Assembly (NCBI GenBank): GCA_001296005.1
Contig: LJHR01000009.1
Span: 434,001 to 498,000 of the forward strand
Direction: 5' to 3'
DNA: 64,000 nucleotides
Origin: an alpha proteobacterium AAP38
GTDB taxonomy: Bacteria; Pseudomonadota; Alphaproteobacteria; Azospirillales; Azospirillaceae
The notes under the pieces are model-generated. The model did not search any database and was not told where the DNA came from. It saw only the letters and a list, made by a program, of their open reading frames with translations. Both the position numbers and the translations under genes were made by a program. This document shows positions 17,501 through 26,327 of this stretch, piece after piece. Position 1 is the stretch's first letter, and the number at the start of each line of letters is the position of its first letter.

Positions 17501-17615
17501 GAGCCAGGATTACAGCCAGGAAAACCAGAATATCTTCCGGCCCATGGCCTCGCTCTATGAACTGATCCGCCGCACCAGCAATGCGTTGACGCAGCGTATC
17601 GGTTTCTTCGGCTGA
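14580..17615 (+). CDS. Divergent phosphoenolpyruvate carboxylase family protein
   Basis: A 1011-residue protein with overall PEPC organisation. Landmarks align with the family but are altered: TAHPTF (162-167; usually TAHPTE), SWVGYDLDGRSD (usually SWIGGDRDG), ESESAFTVL then PLFET (conserved), GYSDAGRYLG (usually GYSDSAKDAG), FDTHGESIGRGGHP (606-619; usually FHGRGGxxGRGGGP), FQGGD near 651 (usually TEQGE), and RAIPHNAVLLQ (usually RAIPWxFxWTQ). The His of TAHPT and the Asp of GYSD remain. The HGR Arg and the SAKD Lys, which contribute to the active site in the E. coli enzyme, appear replaced. It may have changed chemistry or be a pseudoenzyme. ATG 14568 is an alternative start. Confidence 0.8.
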   Translation: MPLDPAMPQAAAPSDLEFLGTTTAKGALLSTKQARFPAPKGLDVRALAGDLMTQLDRFSADAKQDPFANPVMLLALDISRRVGAGELSPGALEQLIQYLSAEGFLARAARLSNYLGEASPEANASRMEELLDVAAAGSGGEPLTFEAFQKLVEKEVFGIVITAHPTFNLSGAQMTTMACLATGRDQNGKRLSAEARESLIRQMATAEHAPEDMSLTREHELSLDAIANIQSAIRTLYRAVLRVGRKHYPERWTELTPRLLTVASWVGYDLDGRSDIRWSDTLHKRLIVQQRQLRYYLSNLRDIRAGAPSLEDLRHTLALIESRLALALNQVTDEIAAFGGSEAQDLDHLRRIAKRMHEGLPLRLVDASEAIEFVNRGIRLSAAIEGDKALATVEQLAVLRAELATFGLGMAHTHVRLNSTQVHNAIRKAVGLDTAADDPRYRQSYLATLTDLLDKVEPVSINFGSVVAERTSAKRLFMVVAQMLKYSDARTPIRFLIAESESAFTVLSALYFAKLFGVEERVDISPLFETEKALETGSRIIEQLLENPHYRAYVQKRGRLCIQTGYSDAGRYLGQTPASASIERLRLRVMRLFTRHTLENVQLVIFDTHGESIGRGGHPAGLHNRLAYVSPPATLAFAAKHNIELKQEVSFQGGDGYTYFVTPASALAVVTRILEYMIGTAKPDLDHDVFYAKGDYIREFFTTVKAFQVGLVEDPNYGELLAAFGTNLLFPSGSRAIKRQHDAAPDPAARVMAGQFRAIPHNAVLLQMGLPANALSGVGEAIDRDPEQFRSLYATSARFRELMGIVVYGAAVSCPDALKAYVDTLDPGHWLTRAARSENPLEADDMRRIAAVLEETPTQARLVRIFRKLYRDYGVLRQNLERAGAAPKPNPDLDRHLSLLHAVRLSLIHQVYRLAVHIPEFSSQHSITNQRLVTRMLHLDVPWALDQLARIFPARTDVTLDEGFGEVATYVSDESQDYSQENQNIFRPMASLYELIRRTSNALTQRIGFFG

Positions 17616-17639
17616 TCTGCCTGTTTCACACATAAAAAA

Positions 17640-17672
17640 GGGGGTGACGGTTCAATCCGTCACCCCCTTTTT
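17640..17672. terminator. Bidirectional rho-independent terminator
   Basis: GGGGGTGACGG (17640-17650) pairs with CCGTCACCCCC (17657-17667) around TTCAAT. A T run follows on each strand (A6 before, T5 after), so it can end both the PEPC-like gene and the convergent small gene. Confidence 0.93.
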
Positions 17673-17694
17673 GCTGGGTTCTGGCTACCGGCTT

Positions 17695-17904
17695 TCACCC
17701 CCAGAATCCCACATCCCGCTTCAACTGCGGCGGAACGCCGTGGCGATAGGCTTCACCGGCCAGCAGCTCGGTCAGCACCGACTGCAACTGCCCGGCCATG
17801 CCCGAGAGGGCAGTGGCCCGGCGCGATGGCGGGGTGGTGGTCGGAGCGAGCGACAGGGTTTGCGGCTGCAATGCAGCCCCATGGGCAAAATTCAGCTTTT
17901 GCAT
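17695..17904 (-). CDS. Small protein, possibly DUF1127-related
   Basis: A 69-residue protein beginning MQKLNFAHGAAL, with AAAGGA about 9-12 nt before the ATG at 17904 as a plausible ribosome site. Its C-terminus, ELLAGEAYRHGVPPQLKRDV then GFWG, resembles the end of DUF1127 (YjiS-like) small proteins, where a helix ends in L-x-D-I-G-x. It is divergent from a GcvA-type LysR gene 134 bp away, an arrangement I associate with DUF1127 genes in alphaproteobacteria. A terminator follows. Some DUF1127 members bind RNA or affect phosphate and stress responses; nothing specific can be claimed here. Confidence 0.55.
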   Translation of the reverse strand: MQKLNFAHGAALQPQTLSLAPTTTPPSRRATALSGMAGQLQSVLTELLAGEAYRHGVPPQLKRDVGFWG

Positions 17905-18038
17905 TTTGATGGGTCCTTTCCGAACCGGTATGGAGGTGGGTGCCTGTGTTGCACCCTTTATCGCTCCATTCCGGCCTGGACGACAAACGAGTAATCCCGA
18001 TAGGATGCATTAGCTGATTTTGTGCATAAGGGGCTGTG

Positions 18039-19007
18039 ATGGATAAACGACTGCCGCCGTTGAATGCGCTCCGCACCTTTGAATCGGCGGCAAGGCACCT
18101 GTCCTTCACCAAGGCAGCGGATGAGTTGGCTGTGACGCAGGCCGCCGTGTCCTATCAGATCCGCCAGTTGGAGGAACATATCGGGCGGGAGCTGTTCCGC
18201 CGCCTGACGCGCAAGCTGGAACTGACGCCGGCGGGGATTGAATTGCAGGCGGCGGTGGAGGATGCGTTCGACCGTATCCGCGCCACGATGCATAAGCTGA
18301 CGGACGCGGCGGAGGACAAGGTCCTGTCGGTGACGACGCTTCCCACCTTCGCCTCACACTGGCTGGTGCCGCGCCTGGGTCATTTTCAGCTGCGGCGGCC
18401 CGATCTGGCGGTGCGGCTGGATAGTTCGGTGGGGCTGGGCGATCTGAACCATCAGTTCGATGTCGCCATCCGCTCCGGTCTGGGGCAATGGCCGGGCATG
18501 GTGGCGGAACGGCTGGTTGAATACCGGCTGACCCCGGTGATCAGCCCCATCCTGGCCGAACGGATGGGCGGCATCCGCCATCCGTCCGATCTGGCCCGGC
18601 TGCCATTGCTGGATTACAACCATATTGAGGATATCCGCTATTGGCACCAATGGTTTGCCATGGCGGATGTGGCGGTTGATGGCATGCGCAGCGGGCCGCA
18701 ATATGACATGCAGGCCATCACCGGACAGGCGGCGGTCATGGGACAGGGTGTGGCACTTGTCTGCCCCGCCTTCTTCGCGGCGGATATCGCGTCGGGCCGC
18801 CTGCTGGTGCCGTTTCCCGATCTGGTGCTGGTCACCGACCGGTCCTATTGGCTGGTCTGTTCACAGCGGCGCGTCGATGAGCCAAAAATCAAGGCCTTCC
18901 GCGACTGGATTTTGTCAGAGGTCAGCGCCTGTGAGGGGCAGTGCGGGGCCTTGGGCGGCATGCTGAATGTGGCGTTGGCGGGTCCACGAGTTGCCAACAA
19001 TAGCTGA
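18039..19007 (+). CDS. LysR family transcriptional regulator, GcvA-like
   Basis: A 322-residue LysR-type regulator. The N-terminal helix-turn-helix opens MDKRLPPLNALRTFESAARH and continues LSFTKAADELAVTQAAVSYQ and IRQLEEHIGRELFRRLTR, which is the GcvA-type signature. A substrate-binding domain (about 90-300) follows. ATG 18039 is preceded by AAGGGG; GTG 18036 is one codon upstream. Its likely target is the divergent small gene at 17904. GcvA itself controls glycine cleavage, but many GcvA-like proteins control other genes, so the name should not be transferred. Confidence 0.93.
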   Translation: MDKRLPPLNALRTFESAARHLSFTKAADELAVTQAAVSYQIRQLEEHIGRELFRRLTRKLELTPAGIELQAAVEDAFDRIRATMHKLTDAAEDKVLSVTTLPTFASHWLVPRLGHFQLRRPDLAVRLDSSVGLGDLNHQFDVAIRSGLGQWPGMVAERLVEYRLTPVISPILAERMGGIRHPSDLARLPLLDYNHIEDIRYWHQWFAMADVAVDGMRSGPQYDMQAITGQAAVMGQGVALVCPAFFAADIASGRLLVPFPDLVLVTDRSYWLVCSQRRVDEPKIKAFRDWILSEVSACEGQCGALGGMLNVALAGPRVANNS

Positions 19008-19011
19008 CGCG

Positions 19012-19371
19012 TTATTCCACACTGCGCCAGCCCATGCTGGCGGCGGTGCGGGCGACCAGGATGCCGGCCAGGGCGCCAGCGGCAGCCGGCAGCATGGCGA
19101 CGGCGGCGGCAATCATGCCGCGTTCCAGCACCGGCATGGCACTGCCGGGCGGCGGATAGGCCATCAGATGCGCCAGCAATACGCCCCCCGCCAGGCCCAG
19201 AACGCCGAAGACGGCCAAGCGCGGCAGGAACAGGGCCAGCATGAAGGCCGACGCGGCCAGGATGGCCAGCGTGCCGGACAGCGTATCGGCGGTTAGGTCC
19301 CACAAGCCGGCACAGGCCCCAAGAAGGGCCGCTAGGCTGGAAAGGACCAGTATCTTCGTCGTGAAATTCAT
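19012..19371 (-). CDS. Small integral membrane protein, unknown
   Basis: A 119-residue protein with three or four hydrophobic segments (about residues 7-22, 33-50, 53-70 and 82-108) and few charged residues. It opens MNFTTKILVLSSLAALLGAC; the Cys at 20 might look like a lipobox, but LGAC is followed by more hydrophobic sequence and the protein is membrane-embedded throughout. It is convergent with the LysR gene, with only 4 bp between the stop codons. I do not recognise a family. Codon usage fits the neighbours, so it is probably a real gene. Confidence 0.65.
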   Translation of the reverse strand: MNFTTKILVLSSLAALLGACAGLWDLTADTLSGTLAILAASAFMLALFLPRLAVFGVLGLAGGVLLAHLMAYPPPGSAMPVLERGMIAAAVAMLPAAAGALAGILVARTAASMGWRSVE

Positions 19372-19539
19372 GGCACCGCCACCTTGTCATCTACAGTGCC
19401 GGAACCCCGGCGCCGATGAGATCAAGATGGTGGAAGATTAAGGCGAAAGCCGGTCAAGCACCGGGCGACGAAGAGGCGGGGCGGCGGATTTGCCGTGACC
19501 CCACCCCCGTCACCGGATTTGTCACAGGGGTGTTGCGCC

Positions 19540-19923
19540 TTACTCTGCGGCCACAATATTGCGCAGCGCCGGTGTGAACATCGCCACCTTCGGCGGCGGT
19601 CGGTCGGCCATCATGCCCTGTTCATTATCGGCCCGCTGCATGGCGGCACGGGTCAGGTCAGCATGTTCACGGACAAGGTTGCGCAGTACGGCCCAGTGGC
19701 GGCGGATGCTGTCCTCCACCTCGCGCAGGCGCATGTCGGGCTTGGCAGGTTCTGCCGTGATGGCGGCAAGAATTTCCGCCAGACCCACGTCTGACTTGGC
19801 GTCATCCAGCAGGCGCAGGCCGGCGGGCAAGCCATCAAAGCTTCCCGAAGCCTTGGCTTCCTTGGGCTTTGCAAACAGGCCACCTGATTTCGCGGCGCCT
19901 GGACGGTGTAGTCGGTCGTGCAT
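19540..19923 (-). CDS. Conserved-type hypothetical protein
   Basis: A 127-residue soluble protein. The N-terminal 35 residues are polar and probably disordered (MHDRLHRPGAAKSGGLFAKP). A central helical segment follows (LPAGLRLLDDAKSDVGLAEI, later VEDSIRRHWAVLRNLVREHA) and a short tail ends TPALRNIVAAE. There is no signal peptide or membrane segment and I recognise no family. It lies just downstream of mutL's end in the same orientation, 89 bp away. The frame shows normal high-GC codon bias. Confidence 0.6.
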   Translation of the reverse strand: MHDRLHRPGAAKSGGLFAKPKEAKASGSFDGLPAGLRLLDDAKSDVGLAEILAAITAEPAKPDMRLREVEDSIRRHWAVLRNLVREHADLTRAAMQRADNEQGMMADRPPPKVAMFTPALRNIVAAE

Positions 19924-20012
19924 ATCAGACCCTCCCGGTGAAAAGGATGGGGAGGGATAAGCAAGCCATGTGCCGGTTTTAATTGGGAAAATTCTGCCGG
20001 GTCAGGCTGGGC

Positions 20013-21866
20013 TCAACGCCGGCCGAACAGCCGCTCGATATCGCCCAGCTTCAGTTCCACATAGGTGGGGCGGCCATGATTGCACTGGCCGGAATGGGGG
20101 GTGGCCTCCATCTGGCGCAGCAGGGCGTTCATTTCATCGACATTCATGGGCCGGCCCGCCCGTACACTGCCATGGCAGGCCATGCGGGAACAGATGGCGT
20201 CCAGCTTTTCCTTCAGCGCGTGGGCGTCGCCCATTTCGGCCAGTTCGTCGGCGATGTCCCTGATCAGCCCGCGCACATCTGCCCGCGCCCCCAACATGGC
20301 CGGCACCTCCCGCACCACGATGGCGCCCGACCCGAAGCTTTCCAGGACCAGTCCCATATCGGCCAACTCGTCGGCGCGTTCACCCACCCGTTCGGCATCG
20401 GCGGGGTCCAGTTCCACCACCTCCGGGATCAGCAGGCCCTGGCGCTTCACCCCGCCGCCCAGCATTTCCTTCTTCATACGCTCATAGACCAGCCGCTCAT
20501 GGGCCGCGTGCTGGTCCACGATGACGATGCCGTTTTCGGTCTGCGCCACGATGTAGGTGGCGTGAAGCTGCGCGCGGGCGGCACCCAACGGGAAGCTGGG
20601 CGGGGTGGCGGCGATGGCATCGGCTTCCTCCGCACGGGCCGCCGGGGCAAAACTTTGCGCGGGGGCCGTCATCGGCTGCGGTGCCTGGAACTGCCACGCC
20701 GCCTCCGCCATTTCCCGGTTCACAGGCGGCGGGGCATGGTGGGTGTGGGCATAGGGCGGGGGTGCTGCCGGGCGCTGCGGTTCCCACAGCAGGCTGGTCT
20801 GGGGGGCCACGCGCGGGGTCAGGCTGGCCAGCGTATCGGCGGCAACGGTGGTGCTGGCGCGGTGGCCAGCGGCGGCCAGGGCATGCTTCAACGCCCCGAC
20901 GATCAGGCCCCGGATCAGGGCCTGATCGCGGAACCGCACCTCCGTCTTGGCCGGATGCACGTTCACATCCACGTCATGCGGGTTCAGCGACAGGAACAGG
21001 GCCAGTACGGGGTGCCGGTCACGCGCCAGGAAATCCGCATAGGCCCCGCGCACCGCGCCCACCATCAACCGATCCTTCACGGGACGGCCATTGACGAACA
21101 GATACTGTCCGGCGGCGGTGGGCTTGTTATAGGTGGGTAGGCCGATATGCCCGACCAGCCGCACACCGGCCCGTTCGGCATTCACCGGGATGGCATTTTC
21201 CTGAAACTCCCGACCCAGAACGGCACCCAGGCGGGACAGGCGCGCGGCCTCTTCCTCCCCGCTGTTTGACGTCAGGCGGACGGGCGTCCGGCCTTCATCT
21301 GTCACGGTAAAGGCGACATGCGGATGGGCCATGGCGAGGCGTTCGACCACGTCGATGGCATGCTGGCTTTCCGTGCGGCTGGTTTTCAGGAATTTCAGGC
21401 GGGCCGGCGTGGCAAAGAACAAGTCCCGCACCTCCACCCGTGTGCCAAGGCCACCGGGGGCCGGACCGACGGGGTGGACACTGCCGCCTTCCACCAGGAT
21501 GGCGCTGGCATGATCCGCGCTTTCCGTACGGCTGGTGATGGTCAGGCGGCTGACGGCGCCGATGGAGGGCAGGGCCTCGCCGCGAAAGCCCAACGTGCGG
21601 ATATCGGTCAGGTCGCCATCTGGCAGCTTGGACGTGGCGTGCCGTTCCACGGACAGCGCCAGCTGTTCCGGGTCCATGCCGCACCCATCATCGGCCACCG
21701 ACAGCAGCGCCTTGCCGCCATCACGCAGGGTGATGTCGATGCGCCGGGCACCGGCATCCAGCGCGTTCTCCACCAACTCCTTCACGGCGGCGGCAGGACG
21801 CTCCACCACCTCGCCGGCGGCGATCTGGTTGACGAGATTATCGGGAAGGCGGCGGATGATCGGCAT
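20013..21866 (-). CDS. mutL: DNA mismatch repair protein MutL, endonuclease-type
   Basis: A 617-residue MutL. The N-terminal GHKL ATPase has [20 protein letters not shown] (residues 12-31), the DDGCGMDP box and a [16 protein letters not shown] lid. The C-terminal half holds the metal-dependent nicking motifs: [12 protein letters not shown] (D-Q-H-A-x2-E-x4-E), CNHGRP and the terminal FGRR. These mark the self-nicking MutL type found in species without MutH. It acts with MutS on replication errors. The middle (about 340-430) is a Pro/Ala-rich linker. The start at 21866 gives [14 protein letters not shown]; an extension to 21911 is not conserved. Confidence 0.97.
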   Translation of the reverse strand: MPIIRRLPDNLVNQIAAGEVVERPAAAVKELVENALDAGARRIDITLRDGGKALLSVADDGCGMDPEQLALSVERHATSKLPDGDLTDIRTLGFRGEALPSIGAVSRLTITSRTESADHASAILVEGGSVHPVGPAPGGLGTRVEVRDLFFATPARLKFLKTSRTESQHAIDVVERLAMAHPHVAFTVTDEGRTPVRLTSNSGEEEAARLSRLGAVLGREFQENAIPVNAERAGVRLVGHIGLPTYNKPTAAGQYLFVNGRPVKDRLMVGAVRGAYADFLARDRHPVLALFLSLNPHDVDVNVHPAKTEVRFRDQALIRGLIVGALKHALAAAGHRASTTVAADTLASLTPRVAPQTSLLWEPQRPAAPPPYAHTHHAPPPVNREMAEAAWQFQAPQPMTAPAQSFAPAARAEEADAIAATPPSFPLGAARAQLHATYIVAQTENGIVIVDQHAAHERLVYERMKKEMLGGGVKRQGLLIPEVVELDPADAERVGERADELADMGLVLESFGSGAIVVREVPAMLGARADVRGLIRDIADELAEMGDAHALKEKLDAICSRMACHGSVRAGRPMNVDEMNALLRQMEATPHSGQCNHGRPTYVELKLGDIERLFGRR

Positions 21867-21920
21867 GGGGTGGTCATAGCACCGATTGGGGGTGCACGCC
21901 AAGACGGCCACAAGTTATGG

Positions 21921-22016
21921 CCATGGCGTCTGCGCCATGGCAGGCCGGCGACCGCCGGCCCGCGCACCCATGTGCGCGTAAGCCAAGCCCACGGATGTGG
22001 GCGCCCGGCGCCTGAG
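21921..22016 (-). repeat. Four-hairpin dispersed element, copy II
   Basis: Read on the minus strand from 22016: lead CTCAGGCGCCGGGCGC; hairpin A GCCCAC/GTGGGC with loop ATCC (21987-22002); linker CTTGGCTTA; hairpin B CGCGCAC/GTGCGCG with loop ATGG (21961-21978); hairpin C GGCCGGC/GCCGGCC with loop GGTC (21943-21960); hairpin D CCATGGCG/CGCCATGG (21921-21940). It starts 11 nt after the stop codon of the pentapeptide-repeat gene, in sense orientation. An outer pair AGTTATG/CATAACT (21913-21919, 22023-22029) encloses it. Confidence 0.82.
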
Positions 22017-22027
22017 GGAACACATAA

Positions 22028-23314
22028 CTATGGCACCTTGAACCCTACCACTTCCCCCAACTGTTCCCGCTTTACCTTGGTGCCCGACAGGCGCGCGCTG
22101 GTCAGGTCGGTTTCCTTCAGGTCGGCCAGCAGCAAATTGGCGAAGGAGAGATCGGCGCCTGAGAAATTGGCCTTCACCAGCCTGGCACCCGTCAGGTTGG
22201 CATAACGCAGCCTGGCCCCTGCCAGTTCCGACCGCACGAAACGGGTGGCGTCGATCTTCAGAAAGCCCAGATTGGCTTCCGACAGGTTGGCATTGCCCAA
22301 CTGCGCGTCGGTCAGGTTGATGCCGCGCAGGTCGCAGCCCGACAGGTTGGCCCCGCGCAAATCGGCCCCGGCCAGATTGCCCACCTGGATCTGCGCCGAG
22401 GACAGGTCCATACCATAGAGAATGATTCCGGGCGCATGCAGGCGGGTCAGGCAGGTATGGGACAGGCTGCCGGCGGTGCGCAGGTCATAGCCGGTCAGGT
22501 CCAGCGCCAGCCCCGCCTGTCCCGCCGTGCCCACCCATTCGGCATGCAGCTTCAGCATTTCTTCCAGCGGGCGGGGCAGGGCGCTGGCCGGCTTGCCCGC
22601 TGGCTTGTCGGTCAGGGCGCCGGCCATGTCGGCGCCCGCCATCTCCGTCATCATCAGGACGGCACCCGTCAGCACCGCGCCTTTCAGGCTGGCGCCGCGC
22701 ACATCGGCGCCCGACATGTCGGCCCCTTCCAGGATGGCACCGTCCAGCGTGGCGTTGCGCAGATTGGCGCGTACCAGCTTGGTCCCGCGCATCACGGCAT
22801 CCGTGAAGTCGGTATGCTGGGCGATGGCGCCCGACATCTTGGCCTGGGACAGGTTGGCATGGGCCAGCTTGGCGCCCTGCATGTCGGCGGGGCTGGCATC
22901 GCTTTCCACCACCACCATTTTCAGGCTGCCATCGGCGGCGCGTTCGGCCAGCGACCCGTCACGCAGATCGGCGCTGACCAGATTGGCGCCCGTAAGGTCG
23001 GCCCCCCGCAAGCTGGCGCCACGCAGATCGACCTTCACCATGGAGGCGCCGGTCAGGTTGGTTTCCCGCAGGTCTGCGGCGAACAGGGTGCAGCAATCCA
23101 GATTGGCCCCGGCCATATTGGCGCGGCGCAGGATACAACCGGTGAGATCGGCATGGGCCAGATCGCGCCCGGCAAGGTTCAGCCCGGTCAGGTCATAATT
23201 GGTCAGGACCGCGCGGGCGCCGCCCATGCGGGCATTACGGAACATCTCATGCCGCTTCAGCATCGCATCGAGTTGTTCCTGCGTCACCTTGTAAAGTGGT
23301 CGCTGTTCGACCAA
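22028..23314 (-). CDS. Pentapeptide-repeat protein with two repeat blocks
   Basis: A 428-residue protein built of A(D/N)LxG-type five-residue repeats that form right-handed beta-helices. Block one covers about 40-235 and block two about 285-425, each led by a related non-repeat segment: LDAMLKRHEMFRNARMGG near residue 15 and LEEMLKLHAEWVGTAGQA near 250. This suggests an internal duplication of a head-plus-repeats unit. There is no signal peptide or membrane helix. Some relatives bind gyrase or serve as scaffolds, but most have no known role. It is upstream of mutL on the same strand with repeat copy II between them. Confidence 0.92.
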   Translation of the reverse strand: MVEQRPLYKVTQEQLDAMLKRHEMFRNARMGGARAVLTNYDLTGLNLAGRDLAHADLTGCILRRANMAGANLDCCTLFAADLRETNLTGASMVKVDLRGASLRGADLTGANLVSADLRDGSLAERAADGSLKMVVVESDASPADMQGAKLAHANLSQAKMSGAIAQHTDFTDAVMRGTKLVRANLRNATLDGAILEGADMSGADVRGASLKGAVLTGAVLMMTEMAGADMAGALTDKPAGKPASALPRPLEEMLKLHAEWVGTAGQAGLALDLTGYDLRTAGSLSHTCLTRLHAPGIILYGMDLSSAQIQVGNLAGADLRGANLSGCDLRGINLTDAQLGNANLSEANLGFLKIDATRFVRSELAGARLRYANLTGARLVKANFSGADLSFANLLLADLKETDLTSARLSGTKVKREQLGEVVGFKVP

Positions 23315-23433
23315 CGCTTCTCTCCCCGACCAGCCTAATTTTGTTCAAGTTGAGACATCATGCGTAGGGTGTTGCAAAGAAATAATGAACACCTGCTGAT
23401 TTGTGTGGGCTTGATAGCAGCGGTCGTTGGTTG

Positions 23434-24324
23434 TCACAGCGATACGGTGTCTTTCCGCTCCTGTGGCCGCCGGATCATTGCGACCAGGCCGTAGGAGATC
23501 AGCATCAAAAGATACCAGGACCCGAATTTGGCGAAGGATACCATGGTCCAGCCCTGCTTCTGGTTGGGATAAATCCAGGCGCCCGCGAAGGTACCCAGGT
23601 TTTCCGCGAACCAGATGAATAGGGCGACCAGCGCGAATCCAACTAGAAGCGGCATACGCCGGTCCACATCCCACACCCGGAAATAGACCCAGCAGCGCCC
23701 GAACAGCAGGGCCGCCAGCGCGAACAGGCCCCAGCGCAAATCCCACCAGTAATGATGCAGAAAGAAGTTCGCATAGATGCCAGTGGCCAGCAGCAGCACG
23801 GACCATAGCGGCGGATGGTGGCTGAACCGGAAATCGAACAGCCGCCAGACGCGCGCGATATAGGAACCGACAGCGGCATACATGAAGCCGGTGAACAGCG
23901 GCACGCCGCCGATCCGCAGATAGCTTTCCTCTGGATAGGCCCAGGACCCCACCGCCGTCTTGAAAATCTCCATCCCCGTTCCGACCAGATGGAAGATCAG
24001 AATGACCTGCGCCTCCTCCTTCGTCTCCAGCCGGAAGCCGATCAGCGCGACCTGCAGCGCCAGGGCGGCCAGGGTCAGAAAATCATAGCGGGGCAGGGCG
24101 GCATCACGTGGGTAAAGCAGCCAGGTCCCCAGCAGCAGGGCCAGCATCAGCCCGCCATAAAAGCAGGCCCAGGCCTGCTTCACCCCGAAACGTAAAAACT
24201 CATAGAAGCCAGCCGTCCAGGGACCCCGGGCCTTCACGGCGCCGCCCAGGGCAGCCTCCCGCGCGATGAACCGGGAAAGCAGGGGCCAGTCGCGTGTCGC
24301 GCTGGGTGGGTGGGGTTTCAGCAT
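23434..24324 (-). CDS. DUF817 family integral membrane protein
   Basis: A 296-residue protein with about eight hydrophobic helices. It matches the DUF817 pattern: FLRFGVKQAWACFYGGLML near residue 48, then VGTGMEIFKTAVGSWAYPEE, the His-rich YANFFLHHYWWDLRWGLF near 190, and WFAENLGTFAGAWIYPNQKQ near 245. The conserved Glu, His and Trp residues inside membrane segments suggest an enzyme or transporter, but no function is known to me. It is monocistronic by spacing. The 119 bp upstream of the pentapeptide gene hold nothing recognisable. Confidence 0.9.
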   Translation of the reverse strand: MLKPHPPSATRDWPLLSRFIAREAALGGAVKARGPWTAGFYEFLRFGVKQAWACFYGGLMLALLLGTWLLYPRDAALPRYDFLTLAALALQVALIGFRLETKEEAQVILIFHLVGTGMEIFKTAVGSWAYPEESYLRIGGVPLFTGFMYAAVGSYIARVWRLFDFRFSHHPPLWSVLLLATGIYANFFLHHYWWDLRWGLFALAALLFGRCWVYFRVWDVDRRMPLLVGFALVALFIWFAENLGTFAGAWIYPNQKQGWTMVSFAKFGSWYLLMLISYGLVAMIRRPQERKDTVSL

Positions 24325-24466
24325 GAGGGACGCCGGAAGAGAAGTTCAGGCGGCGTTCTGACAGCTAGGCGCGGCGAAAAGATGGCGCTAATGCCGACGA
24401 TGTTCCGATAGTTGAATATCTATGATGCTGACCATCCAGCAATGGATGGCCAGCCTATCAGCAGTC

Positions 24467-26131
24467 TCAGGATGGGAGAAGAACGCCTTCACCCACCTTG
24501 CCCCCATTCACCACGCCAACCAGCCCCGCCGTGCTGGCGTCGTGCGGCTTGGCGCCTTCGCCTTCCAGTTCGGGTAGGATGACCTTGGCCAACTGCTTGC
24601 CCAGTTCCACGCCCCACTGGTCGAAGCTGTTGATGTTCCAGATGATGCCCTGCACGAACACCTTGTGTTCATAAAGGGCGACCAGCATGCCCAGGCGATA
24701 GGGGTCGAGTTGATCGACCAGGATCGTATTGGTGGGGCGGTTGCCGGTGAAGATCTTGTGCGGCAGCAGGGCGTCGAGCGCCGGACCCGACTTGCCTTCC
24801 TTGGTCAACTCGGTCCGCACCTCATCGGCATTCTTGCCGCGCATCAGCGCTTCGGTCTGGGCCAGCGTATTGGACAGCAGCATGGCATGATGCCGGCCCG
24901 TCGGGTTCTGGCTGTTGATCGGGGCGATGAAATCACACGGGATCAGGTGCGTGCCCTGGTGGATCAATTGATAAAAGGCGTGCTGGCCATTGGTGCCGGG
25001 TTCGCCGAAAATGATGGGGCCGGTGGCGTAATCCACGCTGTTGCCCTGCCGGTCCACCGACTTGCCATTGCTTTCCATGTCCAACTGCTGGAGATAGGCG
25101 GGCAGGCGGGCCAGATACTGGTCATAGGGCAGGACTGCATGGGCGGCAGCGCCAAAGAAATTGCCGTACCACACACCCAGCAGGCCCATGATCACGGGCA
25201 TATTCTTCGCCAGGGGCGCCGTGCGGAAATGTTCGTCCATGGCGTGGGCACCGGCCAGGAGTTCGCCGAACTTTTCCGGTCCCACCATAAGGGCGATGGG
25301 CAGGCCGATGGAGGACCAGAGGCTGTAGCGCCCGCCGACCCAGTCCCAGAAACCGAACATATTGTCGGTGTCAATACCGAACTTCTCCACCTCGGTCGCG
25401 TTGGTCGACACGGCCACGAAATGCTTGGCCACATCATCGGCGCTGCCGCCATTGGCCAGGAACCAGTCGCGCGCCGTGTGGGCGTTGGCGAGCGTTTCCT
25501 GGGTTGTGAAGGTCTTGGACGCGATGATGAACAGGGTAGTCGCAGGGTCAACGCGGCGAAGCACCTCGGCAATATGGGTGCCATCGACATTGGAGACGAA
25601 ATGCGCCGCCAGATGCGGGTGGTGCCAGGGCGTCAGAGCCTGCGTTACCATCACGGGGCCCAGGTCGGAGCCGCCGATGCCGATATTCACGATGTCGGTG
25701 ATGGCCTGCCCGTCATAGCCGCGCCATTCGCCGTCGCGCACCTTGTGGCAGAAGGCGTACATGCGGGCCAGCACCTCATGCACGCCCGGCATCACATCCT
25801 GTCCATCCACCAGAATGGGTCGATCGACACGGTTGCGCAGGGCGACATGCAGGACGGCGCGGTCCTCAGTGATATTGATGCGTTCGCCCCGGTACATGGC
25901 GTCGCGCATCTCTTCCAGGTTCTGCTGATAGGCCAAATCAACCAGCAGGGACAGCGTCTCGTCCGTCACGCGATTCTTGGCGTAATCCAGCATCATTCCA
26001 TCGAACGTGATGCGGTAGCGGTCGAAGCGGCCGGGATCGGTGGCGAATATGTCGCGCATCGACACCCCTTCCAGGGCGGCGCGGTGGGCAGCAAGGGCCT
26101 GCCAGGCGGGGGATTGGGTCAGGGCGGACAT
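24467..26131 (-). CDS. pgi: Glucose-6-phosphate isomerase
   Basis: A 554-residue Pgi that interconverts glucose-6-phosphate and fructose-6-phosphate in the cytoplasm. Signatures include [36 protein letters not shown], the PROSITE-type stretch [20 protein letters not shown] near residue 270, and [16 protein letters not shown]-like sequence near 420 (here [20 protein letters not shown]). The C-terminal region contains [23 protein letters not shown] 26131 gives [13 protein letters not shown]; an in-frame extension to 26206 is not family-like. It has its own upstream region with an inverted repeat at 26285-26305. Confidence 0.98.
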   Translation of the reverse strand: MSALTQSPAWQALAAHRAALEGVSMRDIFATDPGRFDRYRITFDGMMLDYAKNRVTDETLSLLVDLAYQQNLEEMRDAMYRGERINITEDRAVLHVALRNRVDRPILVDGQDVMPGVHEVLARMYAFCHKVRDGEWRGYDGQAITDIVNIGIGGSDLGPVMVTQALTPWHHPHLAAHFVSNVDGTHIAEVLRRVDPATTLFIIASKTFTTQETLANAHTARDWFLANGGSADDVAKHFVAVSTNATEVEKFGIDTDNMFGFWDWVGGRYSLWSSIGLPIALMVGPEKFGELLAGAHAMDEHFRTAPLAKNMPVIMGLLGVWYGNFFGAAAHAVLPYDQYLARLPAYLQQLDMESNGKSVDRQGNSVDYATGPIIFGEPGTNGQHAFYQLIHQGTHLIPCDFIAPINSQNPTGRHHAMLLSNTLAQTEALMRGKNADEVRTELTKEGKSGPALDALLPHKIFTGNRPTNTILVDQLDPYRLGMLVALYEHKVFVQGIIWNINSFDQWGVELGKQLAKVILPELEGEGAKPHDASTAGLVGVVNGGKVGEGVLLPS

Positions 26132-26284
26132 GGGCTTTCTCTCCGGCCGAACGCTGAAACTCTGTTTCAGATTGATAGCATGAAGGGCGCTGTCCACAAG
26201 GCGCAAACCGTGCTGATTTCGCCCAGGACAGCGATTTTTCGGGGTAATATTGATGTTGTGGCGATAAAAGGCGGTCAGTCTGAA

Positions 26285-26305
26285 TTATGTAACATCGCTA
26301 CATAA
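26285..26305. promoter_or_regulatory. Inverted repeat upstream of pgi
   Basis: TTATGTA (26285-26291), a 7-bp spacer and TACATAA (26299-26305) form a perfect dyad about 155 nt before the pgi start and 23 nt past the end of the gene at 26328. It may be an operator; the binding protein is unknown. Confidence 0.35.
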
Positions 26306-26327
26306 CCGACCCTGCCCGTGCAACGGA

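Noticed and set aside
14439-17633. 1064-codon open frame antisense to the PEPC-like gene
   Set aside because: Its composition (Gln/His/Arg-rich) is that of a mirror frame, while the plus strand shows PEPC landmarks along its whole length.
19017-19371. Lipobox reading of the small membrane protein (LGAC)
   Set aside because: The Cys is followed by more hydrophobic sequence and several membrane helices, unlike a lipoprotein.
20003-20030. CTCAACGCCGGCC at the end of mutL as a fifth repeat copy
   Set aside because: It matches only the lead sequence by chance; it encodes the conserved FGRR end of MutL and is not followed by hairpins A to D.
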